Shown: in pieces, positions 46,920 to 56,650 of the stretch
How positions within the stretch are numbered: the stretch's first letter is position 1
How the letters are laid out: every line of letters begins with the position of its first letter
Source of the DNA: Erythrobasidium yunnanense
Lineage: Eukaryota > Basidiomycota > Cystobasidiomycetes > Erythrobasidiales > Erythrobasidiaceae
NCBI GenBank assembly: GCA_001600175.1
Contig: BCJC01000005.1
Coordinates: 104,471-168,470, forward strand
Reading direction: 5' to 3'
DNA: 64,000 bases
Program-made: the position numbers and the translations under genes
The notes under the pieces: model-generated
Told to the model about the DNA's origin: nothing
Databases searched by the model: none
Seen by the model: only the letters and a program-made list of their open reading frames with translations

Positions 46920-47367
46920 AGAGGGTTCGCTGTGCAGAACGGCAAGGAGAGAATAGGGCAATAGCAGAAAGGTGCTACGGTTATATCAGCATGTTCAGGG
47001 GGTTCTGTAAATATCAATGTCTGCCTGCAAAATCCGAACGTTGACTATAATGCGCCGCGTCGATAGACTGTTCGCCCTTGCACATCTCGCACTGTCTAAG
47101 GCTCAGCGAGTCAGATAGCTAACATGAGGTACTCTTGGACTGAGCCGGCTCTGTTCCGAGTTCTGACAGGTGACACGCCTAATTGTTTGGCCAAATAATG
47201 CTCTTCTCAACTCGTTCGTTTCCTTGCTTTCGCGAAGAGTTCCCAGAATGATCGGGATGAGCGGATGAACTTGTTCCATGCGGCATGGCCCAAAGCCCGA
47301 GAAGATTCAGAGAATTGTGTGTAGACTGCTCTTGGTGTTTCTTCAATATAACAACACATCGTTTACA
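46920..47367. promoter_or_regulatory. intergenic region before the SnoaL-like gene
   Basis: The 448 bp between the permease stop and the next start contain no exon I can support. It must hold the permease 3' end and the promoter of the downstream gene. Confidence 0.45.
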
Positions 47368-48410
47368 ATGGTTCTCCCTCTCGGTGCCCAGGTAAGCTGA
47401 TTCTGTCCAAGTATTCCAACTTGGAGCATCATCTCACTTCTTGTCCTGGTCTGCAAGCCCGCTCTTCCGCCTACCTCCCTGTCCATCTCCCTCAATGGCC
47501 CAGATAACGTTGCCCTGGAGCGCTTCAAGATTCGCGAGCTGATGGAAGGCTTCCCGGCTCACCGAGATGCCTGCGAATGGTCCAAGATGCGAGCTCTCTT
47601 CGCTGCACAAGATGCATACGTTTTCACAACCTGGTCCGGAGGCGTTCCAATTGATGACTTTATCAAGGTAATGTCGCGCATATTAAAGATCTAGTATGGT
47701 AGCTTACCGTTGTGTCCTGACAGATTTCCGAGATTGGCTTCTCAAAAGGTGTCAAAATTGCGGTATGCCCTGTCAAGCTTGTGCATTCCACGACAGCGCT
47801 GATTAAGAGGCGCTACAGCATCGAGTAAATGGAGGAACAGTCGACGTTGCAGTCTCTGGACCCAAAGCTGGTCTTCGAGCTCTGGGCAAGCTGAAGGCGT
47901 AAGTGCATGTATGCATACAGTCTGCCAGTATTATGGTCTGACGCGAAACATCCCCTGTTACAGCACCATCACGCAACGATTCACAATGCCCTGCGCGAAC
48001 GGAGATGGTGACTGTCTGGTCGACATCGATGCCGACTGCCGCCTGTGCTTCTTCCTCGAGAAACACGATGGAGAGTGGAAGACACACTTTTTCAAGGGCT
48101 TCTATGAGAAGGACAAGGCTACACCTGTAGATCCTCGCAAAGTCCCACACTTCGACGATGCAAAGCTCGCAACATTCCCCGAGGGCTATCGTACGTAGCA
48201 GCCATCTTTCACCAACAGCTTGAGATTCCGCTGATGTATAGGCAATGTGACTTTTTAGGCTACCTCGCATATGGCCAGTCCGCTGCATACAAAATCAAGC
48301 TCGACCTTCCGCAAGGTCACGGAGAAGAGCATGACCACTTCTACGAGACTTTCATTGAATGGCTTGAAGGCAAAGATTTAGACCATATGAAGAAGGTCTT
48401 GGGAGTTTAG
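47368..48410 (+). CDS. SnoaL-like (NTF2-fold) protein of unknown role
   Basis: Small soluble protein of 243 aa, six exons: 47368-47391, 47458-47667, 47724-47762, 47819-47898, 47964-48190 and 48259-48410. The fold is suggested by IRELMEGFPAHRDACEWSKMR, DAYVFTTWSGGVPIDDFIK, an HRVNGGTVDV strand and HDGEWKTHFFKGFYEKD, the usual order in the SnoaL group. The family includes cyclases, dehydratases and hydrolases with a hydrophobic pocket, so function cannot be told from fold. The gene lies between the permease and a dehydrogenase gene inside the quinate cluster. A role on a ring intermediate is therefore possible but is inference only. No signal peptide or membrane helix is seen. Confidence 0.75.
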
Positions 48411-48803
48411 ATGGCTCAGCAAAACGCCGATGATCCATCTGGTATAGGCTGTCGAGAGCATGTCTCGAGAACATTATGAGGGCTGTTGTACTTTTGGCGT
48501 AATGTCACAAGCAGTGCACAAGCTGCGAGCCATCTGGCTTTGAGTATCTATGAGCGTCATTGACCGCAACAACCTCTACTCTCAATTCAGGACTATATTG
48601 CTCCCAAGCATCACAGCTCCGCCTGTATGACGAGTCTGTTACAGGAGCTCAATGACGTGCGAGAATACAGCTACGAGCCAGCTCTTTAGCTACGATGCAT
48701 TGAAGCACAGGTATTGTCTACCTATGAGTGCGAAGAAGCGTCTTTGCAGCCGATGCAATTCTATTCTACCGTATTCTATGCATCATATCCATGTCAAGGC
48801 CGA
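48411..48803. other. convergent intergenic region
   Basis: The SnoaL-like gene and the second dehydrogenase gene both end here. I see no further exon, RNA gene or repeat. Confidence 0.5.
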
Positions 48804-49971
48804 TTAACCCTCCGCTTCGTAGACCTCTAGGACCGCCGCCTCGATTGTTTCGACAGGAGCTTCATGTCCCGTCCACATCTTGAATTGCGCATAGCCTTGC
48901 TGAAGTAGGACATGTATCCCGGTCGCAATCTGCCAGCCCTGCTGCTTGGAAACTAGCTGGACCAAGGGTGTATCTTTCGGTAGATCTGCAGAAGTTCCGA
49001 TGATTAGCTTGATCCACTTGCATGCTGAGATATATCGCATACATGCCATTTCCACGGCTACTCCTCCGAGTGGATGAGCAAGCATATCATCAGATAGCTC
49101 TATGCCGTCGGACGCCTCTGAACCGGGCAGAGCGAGACCTTTGGCTGGAACGGTGCCCACGATAGCCAAAGGCGGGCCTTGAGTGTATTGTTCCGCCTGT
49201 AAGCTCTCGATGATCTGGATGTCGAAGGACGCTGGAAAAGATGCTGCAACCTCCTCGGCTTTCGACTTGGTCCTGTTCCGTAGGTAGATTGGCTTGAAGC
49301 CTAGGTCTGCCAATGCATATACTGTACAATGCAGCGTCAGAATCATGAAACAAGCGTAGTCTGCTGCTTCGTGAGCACGTACTTGCGGCTCGAGCAGCAC
49401 CACCTGCACCTAACACCAAGCCAGGCTGATTACCCTGGACCTCGATACTTGCACGCTTCATCTGCGCTTTGAGGAGATCGCGGATGCCTATCCAATCTGT
49501 ATTTTCGCCAGCTAGTACCCGCTTTCCGTCTCGCTTCTGTGCTATGACTGTATTGACAGCGCCTAGTTTCTGTGCCATTGGAGTTATCTCGTCTAGGAAG
49601 GGCATGATCTGTGAATCAAGCTTCAGTGGGCTGACATCTGCGCGCTGAAGACAGACGCTGCTTACCTCTATCTTGTATCTGGACGCGGGAAGACGGTCAG
49701 CCAGATAGTAACGAGGTACACAGCTCAGATCAAGCAACGCTCACGGCATGGTCAAGCTAGCTCCGCCAAAGCTGTCCTGCGACAATTTGTCCAGGAACGG
49801 GGTTATCGTTTGGCATTCGTGGAAATGGTATGTATGCGGGAGGCCAAGCTTCTTGAAGCCAGTGTTGTGCAGAAGAGGAGACTTGCTCTTGGACACGGGA
49901 TAGCCGACGATATAGAAATCCAGCCCTTTGTCTTGCGCTGAGCCCATTTCGAGTGATGGAAGAAGATTCAC
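48804..49971 (-). CDS. quinate/shikimate dehydrogenase-like protein, copy 2
   Basis: Four exons give 327 aa: 49745-49971, 49666-49678, 49383-49608 and 48804-49321. The substrate domain has YPVSKSKSPLLHN, an SxS-type motif, and SLTMPYKIEIMPFLD with the catalytic Lys. That Lys is encoded in a 13-nt micro-exon. The partner Asp is in GENTDWIGIRDLL, and the nucleotide-binding motif is LVLGAGGAARAAIYALADLG, with YLRNRTKSKAEEVA after it suggesting NADP preference. The C-terminus (QQGYAQFKMWTG) is like AroE. Of the three copies this is closest to a true shikimate dehydrogenase. It may act on quinate or shikimate in catabolism. An alternative start at MGSAQDKG would shorten it by eight residues. Confidence 0.88.
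49666..49678 (-). other. 13-nt micro-exon carrying a catalytic lysine
   Basis: Exon 2 of the second dehydrogenase gene, bounded by GTCCAG on the acceptor side and GTAAGC on the donor side. It completes TMPYKIE, where the Lys is the conserved proton-transfer residue. Skipping it would remove the active site and shift the frame. Confidence 0.8.
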
Positions 49972-50313
49972 TATCGAGTTGCCTTATAGTTGCGAGCAGA
50001 GGTCTATTAATCACAAGAGTATCGTCTTGTCGTTTCATTATCGTTCCCTTCATGATTATCTCAGGAAGGGGTCAAGAAAGCGGATCGAAGGATCCCGGTG
50101 ATTTATCCTTAAGCAGGAACGAGGGAGGAAGGGCGACATCCATCATATCGGATATCAGGGTGTAAAGTCATTCGTTCTGTCAGCTAAAGCAACGGAGCAT
50201 GCAATTTGTGACAAATTGTCAAGCGACAAACAGGCTTGCGGCATGCACAAAACAACTGACGGGACGTATGCCCTCACTTCGCGAAACGCACAACTTCATG
50301 CAATAATGCATGT
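49972..50313. other. intergenic region, start of one gene and end of the next
   Basis: Both neighbours lie on the minus strand, so this 342 bp stretch is the promoter of the second dehydrogenase gene and the 3' end of the dehydratase gene. A TTATCC half-site, like half of the known quinate activator element, occurs near 50103. I see no exon. Confidence 0.45.
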
Positions 50314-51592
50314 TCACATCTCCAAATTACTCTTCAGAGTCTCCCAGCTCTTCCATCCTCTACTAGCATGATCTTGAGGTATGTCCGGCGACTCGGACGA
50401 CATGAATCGATTGAATAGCTCGAAGCTGTGCCCAAGCCAAGTCAATCAGTCATACTTCAGCTACTAGCTGGCAACTGTCTCACCTTATCCAGCCAGAGAA
50501 GCCAGTCTCGAGAAAGGCTTTGCAGACTTGTTCGATAGGCATATGAGCACCTCTTTCCTCTTCGTAAGGAAACACTCGACAGTTGCGTGACCAACTCATG
50601 CGAGGCTGCTGCGAAGGATTGTAGTACGGGTTACCACTTCCTTTTGCGATGGGTAGGTCTTGCTTTTCAGCATCGACCAGCTGTATGTAGAAGACTCGCT
50701 TCCCGTCCACAGTTGCTACCAGTTCCCTCAATGATTCATCCAGCCTGGCTTGTCCATCCGGGCGAATCCCTCCTTCAATGGTAGGATCAGCAAACTCCCA
50801 TCCAGCTATGTGGAAAGAATCGAGGACAAGGCCAAAGTTGGGACGGTCAACAGCTTGCACGATCCTCCACGAGTCTTGCCATCTGTAAGCATAGGTTGAC
50901 CAGCACATAGCTTCGTAGACTAGTCGAATAGGAGGGCTCTGGGTCAAGCCGATGTCCTGGTGGTGAGAGCATTTCGTTAGCGGAGACACAAGATCGTCAT
51001 GAATTGATATTCCATGCTCACTGCAAGTTCTCGTAGGTCGCTGACGATAGCCTGCTCATCGCCTGTGATGCCATCGTCTAACCGGAAGTTGGCTGGGATC
51101 TGCATCATATCTGTTCCCAAGAGTTTGCAGAGCTGTTAGTAAAGGGTGAGTTAGTGATGTGATAGAGCAGTGCTTCGCTATGCTACGCTATGCGCTGTCG
51201 CACCTCCATGCGAAAGGTGATCTCTTCGATTCTGGCCGCATGTTCTGCCTTGTCCCGGATGCCATCGTAGTTGAGTATTGGCTGCAGCACGACGATGACC
51301 AGACCGAGTTCTCTTGCGATGATTGCTGTTTGTTTCGCGGCTGCTCGTAGGCGGCCTCTGGGCGTGTCGTCCGGCATCTGTTTCGCAAACGATTCAAGAC
51401 ACATGTAGAAGATCTGGAACCGCACAGCTGATCAGCTGAAGCACCTCTGAGTCTGTAGATCGTATATCTACGCACCTCGACGCCCTCAAATCCAGCATCT
51501 TTGGCAGCGCGAAGCTTTTTGGGCATATCATGGCCGGCGTCGCCGTGCCCAAGCGACATGGTCGGAATGCATGGCCTACAGATGCGCGACAT
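50314..51592 (-). CDS. qutC: 3-dehydroshikimate dehydratase (QutC/Qa-4 type)
   Basis: Metal-dependent TIM-barrel enzyme making protocatechuate from 3-dehydroshikimate, the committing step of quinate catabolism. Five exons give 340 aa; introns are 50426-50483, 50957-51021, 51133-51203 and 51414-51475. It has the sugar-phosphate isomerase/AP-endonuclease-2 pattern: CIPTMSLGHGDAGHDMPKKL, GFEGVEIFYMCLESFA, VVLQPILNYDG, LVYEAMCWSTYAYRW (metal Glu), GLVLDSFHIAGWE (metal Asp and His) and VFYIQLVDAEK. The C-terminal segment KAFLETGFSGWISFELFN is conserved in the family. Its position between the second and third dehydrogenase genes fits the pathway. The length suits the single-domain fungal form rather than the two-domain bacterial form. 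Confidence 0.92.
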
Positions 51593-51815
51593 CGTAGACT
51601 GGTGCTGATGATGTGATGCAAGATGGATCCATGATGGCTTTTGGCCTCCTGCTCGGGTTCCTCGAAGCCCCGGCTTGTGCTCTATACAATTTCCGGCAGA
51701 CCGATACGCCCCAGGAAGAAAGCTAGAAGGCCTTGAATGAGATGCCTCCCTCTCCTCCATACACTGATCATTGTCTCGTCTTCCTCTCTCCCAAATACCT
51801 CAACTATAATCAGTC

Positions 51816-53267
51816 ATGACCACCTATTGCGAACAACGCCCGAAAGCTGATCCCAAACAGCAAAGAAAGTACACAGCGATATACGGCGTAAGCTTCATCC
51901 AGAGCATACTTGCGCGCACTGCTCGCTGAAGTGTAGCCTTCCGCAGACTCCAATCTCCCACTCTGTTGCTCCGTCCCTCTTCGATATCATCTTCGCCGAC
52001 TTGGATCTGCCCGACTTCAAATACACTATTCGAGACACGAAAGAGGTGGAAACAAAAGATTCGGAATGGCGCATAGATATCCTAAAGCCCGACACAGTCG
52101 GTACCTGCGTGACCATGCCATTGAAGGTGAGTCGCAAAATCAATACAGACGAGATAGAGATCAATACACTGACTATGTCAATTACAAAGCTCGCTGTCAT
52201 GCCGCACGTGGACGAGATGACCGATCAAGCCAAAGCTGTCGGAAGCGTCAACACAACCTACTTCCGAGAGAGGCCTGATGGCTCTTCAGTGCATGTTGGA
52301 ACAAATCTAGATGTAGCTGGAGTAGGCAGCTCCCTGCTCTCTGCTTTGCTGGGACAATCCACGCCCTTTTCTGAAGAGACTCCGTTGACCTTCAGCAAAG
52401 GATCAGCTGCTAGTCTGATGATTGGTGCGTCTTCTTCTGCTTGTATTCGACCGGCACAGCCCGCTGAATTACTTCTCGACTCGACAGGTGGTGGTGGTGC
52501 AACGAGAGTGGGTGCCATCGCATATAAGGCGACCCTCCGGCTAATGCACCAGACTCGCAGGCAGCAATTTACGCAATGAACAAAGCTGGTCTATCTCCGA
52601 TATTCCTCCTCAATCGAGATCAAGGAGAAATGTGCGTATTTCGCTCACTCTGCAAGGCATGAGATATCGAGAAAGGAAAGACCGCTGATCTATTCACCTG
52701 TGATTATAGTGACGCGACTGTTCAACAATTCCCACAACTAGATATCCGACCCCTCACTTCTGTTGCGCAAGCCAAAGAAGCCCTGAAGCAGCTAGACGAT
52801 AGCGGCGTCACCCTGTGCGCTGGCGTTGGAGCCATCCCAAGTATCGAGCCCCAAAGCGATGCCGAGAAGAACGTATATGAGATCGCCAAAGTCCTCTTCG
52901 AATACCCGTATCCTTCGGAGCGAAAGTCGCAGCCAGCTGGATCGATGCAGCTGCCCGCAAAACCCTGCTTCCTAGAGATGGCCTACAAGGTGAGCTCAAG
53001 TATCGTTCGCGAGAGACAGGAGCTAATTCGAAATGGGTCACAGCCACGGGAAACGATCATGCGTGGAATCGCGGAAGCAAGAGGCTGGCATACGATTTGT
53101 GGTGTCGAAGTCGTCCTCGAAGGCTGCGTGAGTCTAATTTATCACCTTCCAAGTGTATAGATGCTGATACAATCGTTCTCTTTCAGTTTGAACAAGCCTA
53201 CCTGTGGACCGGTCGAATCGTACCTGCAAGCACGCGCGAGAAAGGTCGCAAGGCCCTGCGCGGGTGA
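51816..53267 (+). CDS. quinate/shikimate dehydrogenase-like protein, copy 3
   Basis: Eight exons give 340 aa: 51816-51887, 51947-52126, 52190-52424, 52488-52507, 52561-52631, 52710-52989, 53044-53127 and 53187-53267. The substrate motif is GTPISHSVAPSLFD, the catalytic Lys is in TCVTMPLKLAV, and the pair NLD in VGTNLDVAG replaces the usual NTD while keeping the Asp. The nucleotide motif is MIGGGGATRAAIYAMNKAG, assembled from a 20-nt exon and its neighbours. Fungal relatives of this branch are longer at the C-terminus and carry PRETIMRGIAEARGW and EGCFEQAYLWTG, as here. The last donor-like GTGAGT after ALRG could extend the protein, but the TGA inside it is the simpler end. Substrate within quinate, shikimate or a related acid is open. 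Confidence 0.86.
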
Positions 53268-53805
53268 GTCTCTTCAGTAAGGACCTTAAAGCAATACGCT
53301 AGGGCCATGACAAGGTCTTCAGATGCCTCTTGGCTTTGCGGAAGCTCAGGCTGGGAAGTAGATTCGGGCAGACTTGTTGTGAAGTGCCGATTGTAATGAC
53401 GGAGCACGTTCTCTTCGTTCTGCAACAATGACTTTGTTCTGCAATCGAGTTAGATGATTCTGCGACGTCGCCATTGAGAGCCTCTCCTCGGCGATTTTGA
53501 CAAGCCAGTTTGACTATGTAAGTTTCGTGAGTCTGACCTGGAGTTCCTGTATCAGACCTGAGCGTAGCGTGTTGTGACAGACAATGTCCATTCGAGCAAC
53601 CGAAGATGTGAAAAGACAGCTCTTGTCATCTTACTTTGGAAGCATTTCAAAGCTTTGCATTCTGAAGCGATATCTAGCATGTCTGAAGACAACAACCTTT
53701 ACTTCTTTTTGACCTCTTTCATCCATATGTCTTGTTCTGTATCTCGCTGCACTCTCCCCCCGCGCCGGATACTAGCTAGCTTGATTAATAGTCTGTAAGC
53801 GACTT
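53268..53805. other. convergent intergenic region at the cluster edge
   Basis: This 538 bp stretch separates the last quinate-cluster gene from the first ubiquitin-containing gene. A 40-codon open stretch after a possible donor near 53265 exists but does not resemble the dehydrogenase family. I see nothing else in it. Confidence 0.45.
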
Positions 53806-56234
53806 CTAGAAGGAATAATCTTCAGAGTCCGAGCTTAGCTCTGAAGAGTCATCGTCATCTTCATCATCGTCGGAACCCTCGTTGGAGTCTGTTTCCCAAT
53901 TCATGCTATCGTCGGTCAAAGGTGTGGGAGAAGGAGCTGGCGGAGCCTTTCTCGTAGTCTTGTGGAGCGGAGCGACATTATCTGCGCTGAGGTCAATAGG
54001 TACAATTGCTCCGGTACGACCGTCTTGCCATCGAGCAGAGAAAGTAGCCTCGTCATCTTCTTCGTCCTTAGCCAGGCGCAGCTTCTTGCGAGGCGGTTGT
54101 GAGTCTAGGTGGGCGACACTCTGAACATTCACAAAGCCTCTGCCATGTGTGGTTATCGCTTCTGGTTCATTGTACGTCTCGAACCAAGGCAAGTTCTGCG
54201 TACAATAGCAGAAAGTTCAGACAATCTCAGCCAGGACCAGTCCGTGTACATGTCCACGACTCACGAAGTTGCGATATGTCGATTTCTTGATCGCACTGAC
54301 TGGGCATTCTGCACCTGTGATGGACCTGGAGAAGGTGAGGGAATGATCTCAGCTTCATTGGCCCAAGCAATCGCTGACACCTGTACGTACTTCCAATATA
54401 TAGCGTTAATAGCGTGAATATAGACCCTCTGGCCACCTTCATAGTCGTAGTGGGATGCATCGTTCGTGTCGGCATAGATCTTCTGTCGAATCTGCCCTCC
54501 TACGGCAATCCCCATCTCTTTGACCGGGCCACCTCCACCACCTCGAAGGCGAAGTACTAGATGAATTGTAGCCTCCTTGACGATCTTGTAATCTGAAGAG
54601 AGGAGTCAGTGTGCCCTTGCATAAGAAGCTAAGAATATACCCTGTAGTCTTCGACCATCCTCTAACTGATTCCCGGCAAACACTAGTCGCTGCTGATCGG
54701 GAGGAATGCCTTCGAACCCCTGGATTAGGCGCTTCACTTTGTCGATGGTTTCGTTTTCTCGACACTCTGTACCAATACCTCAGTCATGATCATAACATAA
54801 CAGGCTCTCAGGCCGGCTGTACGTTGCTGACTGACCGATAGTTATTGTCTTACCCGTCAGGGTCTTGATGAAAATCTGCATCTTTTTCTCATAGTTGGCT
54901 TTCATCGACAGGTTGCCAAAGAGACTAGCGGTCTGGGACAGTGTGTATGCATCGAAACCATAAAGCGGTAATAATTCGATCTCTGCTCCTGCTTCCAGTT
55001 CCAAGCCATCGGGGCTCTCCTGATTGTCGAATATTCTTGCGGCCGCCTTCGCAATGAAGTCTTGACGCTTAGGTGAAAATACATCGAATTGAAGCGTAGC
55101 TTCCGAGTTCTGAAAGGATGCACAGCTGTGTCAGAGATGATTACGGCTTCGGCCGTTGCGTTTAATGCCAGCTCACCTTGCCTGTGAGCTGTTCCTCCAC
55201 AGTGTAGCCCTCGTCTACTGCCATTGCTACAAACTGTCGTACTATACCGGGCTCTTTGGCTATTCCGTCCAGCCAAGGTTGGGTTGGCGCAAGGTAGTCC
55301 TGGATTGCATCTTCGGGATCTTGTACTGTTGCTTTGCTCAATCCAGTGATTGCATTGATCCCTCCAATGGACACCTTGACAGCAGATCGTCGGTGATGTG
55401 GAAGGGAGATCCACAGTGCCTCTCGATTGTGTATAGCCTGAAAGGTGAGTGCCGATGCGTCGGCATAGCGTCTATGTGTGAGAAGTAGGAAGGTGCATGT
55501 TTACGGTGATGTAGCCGCCTCTGGCGACTATTGACGCGGGTAGAGTCGATTCGTACTTGCTTACGGGTTCCAATGGAAAGGTTCCCAGGCTCTGTAAAAG
55601 GGAGACAGCATAAGACAAGCTTCGAAGGTGTACTGGATGTAGCGTTCACGTACCGGAGGCAATTGATGTGCTTTTCCATCATCCGGGACTCTTAGGGTGC
55701 GATGTAGCTGAATCTCGGTTCCGTTGACATGGATAGTGGAGCCGCTCGATACCGTATGAGCAGGTCCTTGCGGTACGGCTTGTGTATTGAAGTACGTCCA
55801 CCAGGAAGCGAGCGTCTCATCGCTTCAATATGACAACATGGATTCAGTCAGTTCACGTGAGAGGAAAGGGGTCAGCAAAAGCGTACGGTCGAATTCGCAA
55901 ACCGCCGGGCGATGCAGCGTCGTAGCTTGAAGAGTCATCAGCTACAGCAACTCTGAGGATGGCTGCTGGAGGATAAGCGATGTCGGTTCCCGTTGGTCTG
56001 GCGTAGCCCTGCGAGTCGGACGCGACATAACACATCTCAGATCAGGGAACTCCCGCGCGTAGCTAGGTAGCTACAAACCTGCTGTTCTAAGAAGTCACCG
56101 ATCTTGAGCTCCAAAGCTTCGTGTTTGAGAGCGAGCCAATCTGGCTGAGGTGGTCCGGTCCAGGTGAGATGACCTGGAGCTGATCTGTCGCTGCCATCGT
56201 TAGCTAGCTTGAGTCCTGAGATGCTGATGTTCAT
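53806..56234 (-). CDS. multidomain protein with internal ubiquitin, paralogue A
   Basis: Ten exons give 615 aa; the introns lie at 54196-54264, 54326-54390, 54593-54640, 54767-54835, 55110-55176, 55438-55504, 55592-55653, 55823-55886 and 56009-56078. Order: an N-terminal region starting MNISISGLKLANDG with TWTGPPQPDWL; ASWWTYFNT and a repeat-free beta-rich part; RQFVAMAVDEGYTVEEQLTG; a ubiquitin domain at about residues 342-417; then [40 protein letters not shown] and NLPWFETYNEPE; last an acidic tail (SDDDEDDDDSSELSSDSED). The C-terminal part resembles, from memory, an uncharacterised domain of many fungal and bacterial proteins. I do not know its function. No signal peptide or membrane helix is seen; a basic patch (PRKKLRLAK) could send it to the nucleus. 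Confidence 0.85.
54537..54881 (-). other. ubiquitin domain inside paralogue A
   Basis: Three exon parts join to 76 residues that begin [15 protein letters not shown], include EGIPPDQQRLVFAGNQLEDG and end LVLRLRGG. Leu8, Val70 and a Val at position 44 keep the hydrophobic patch. Lys6, 11, 27 and 63 are present; Lys29, 33 and 48 are replaced by Leu, Phe and Asn. It is followed directly by GGGPVKEMG, so a ubiquitin-like cleavage site sits inside the chain. Confidence 0.9.
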
Positions 56235-56650
56235 CGTTTGGGCTGAATCGACGCGTTTCCGAGTTGGGTCAGCTCGTGTTGGACAAAGAAGATACGCTCG
56301 ACACAATCGAAATATGAACTGGATGTATATGTACAGTATCTTTGAGAGCAATGCTTGCTACAATATACATGACGGCTTGGCCTTGACCTCACCCCACAAC
56401 AACACACTCCTGCCAACAGGATCCCGATTCATAGCCCGTTTCTCGCGCTTCCAGCGTTGCCTCCACCTATGCTACGTAGATTCAAGCATTTCAAGCAGAC
56501 TGATTCTTTATCAGCAGAGTAGATGAAGCTAGCAGAAAAGAAGGCTTACCTCAGATAATCTCACATGCTCCAGCTAGTCCGACGAGATTGTCGGTCTTGG
56601 CCATACCACAGAATACTTCATTCAGTCAATTATCCGATGTATTCCGGTTA
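56235..56650. other. spacer between paralogues A and B
   Basis: Promoter of paralogue A and 3' end of copy B, 416 bp. No exon I can support. Confidence 0.45.

Noticed and set aside
53198-53428. Small gene on the minus strand after the third dehydrogenase
   Set aside because: It overlaps the last exon of that gene, has low-complexity sequence and no recognisable domain or splice context.
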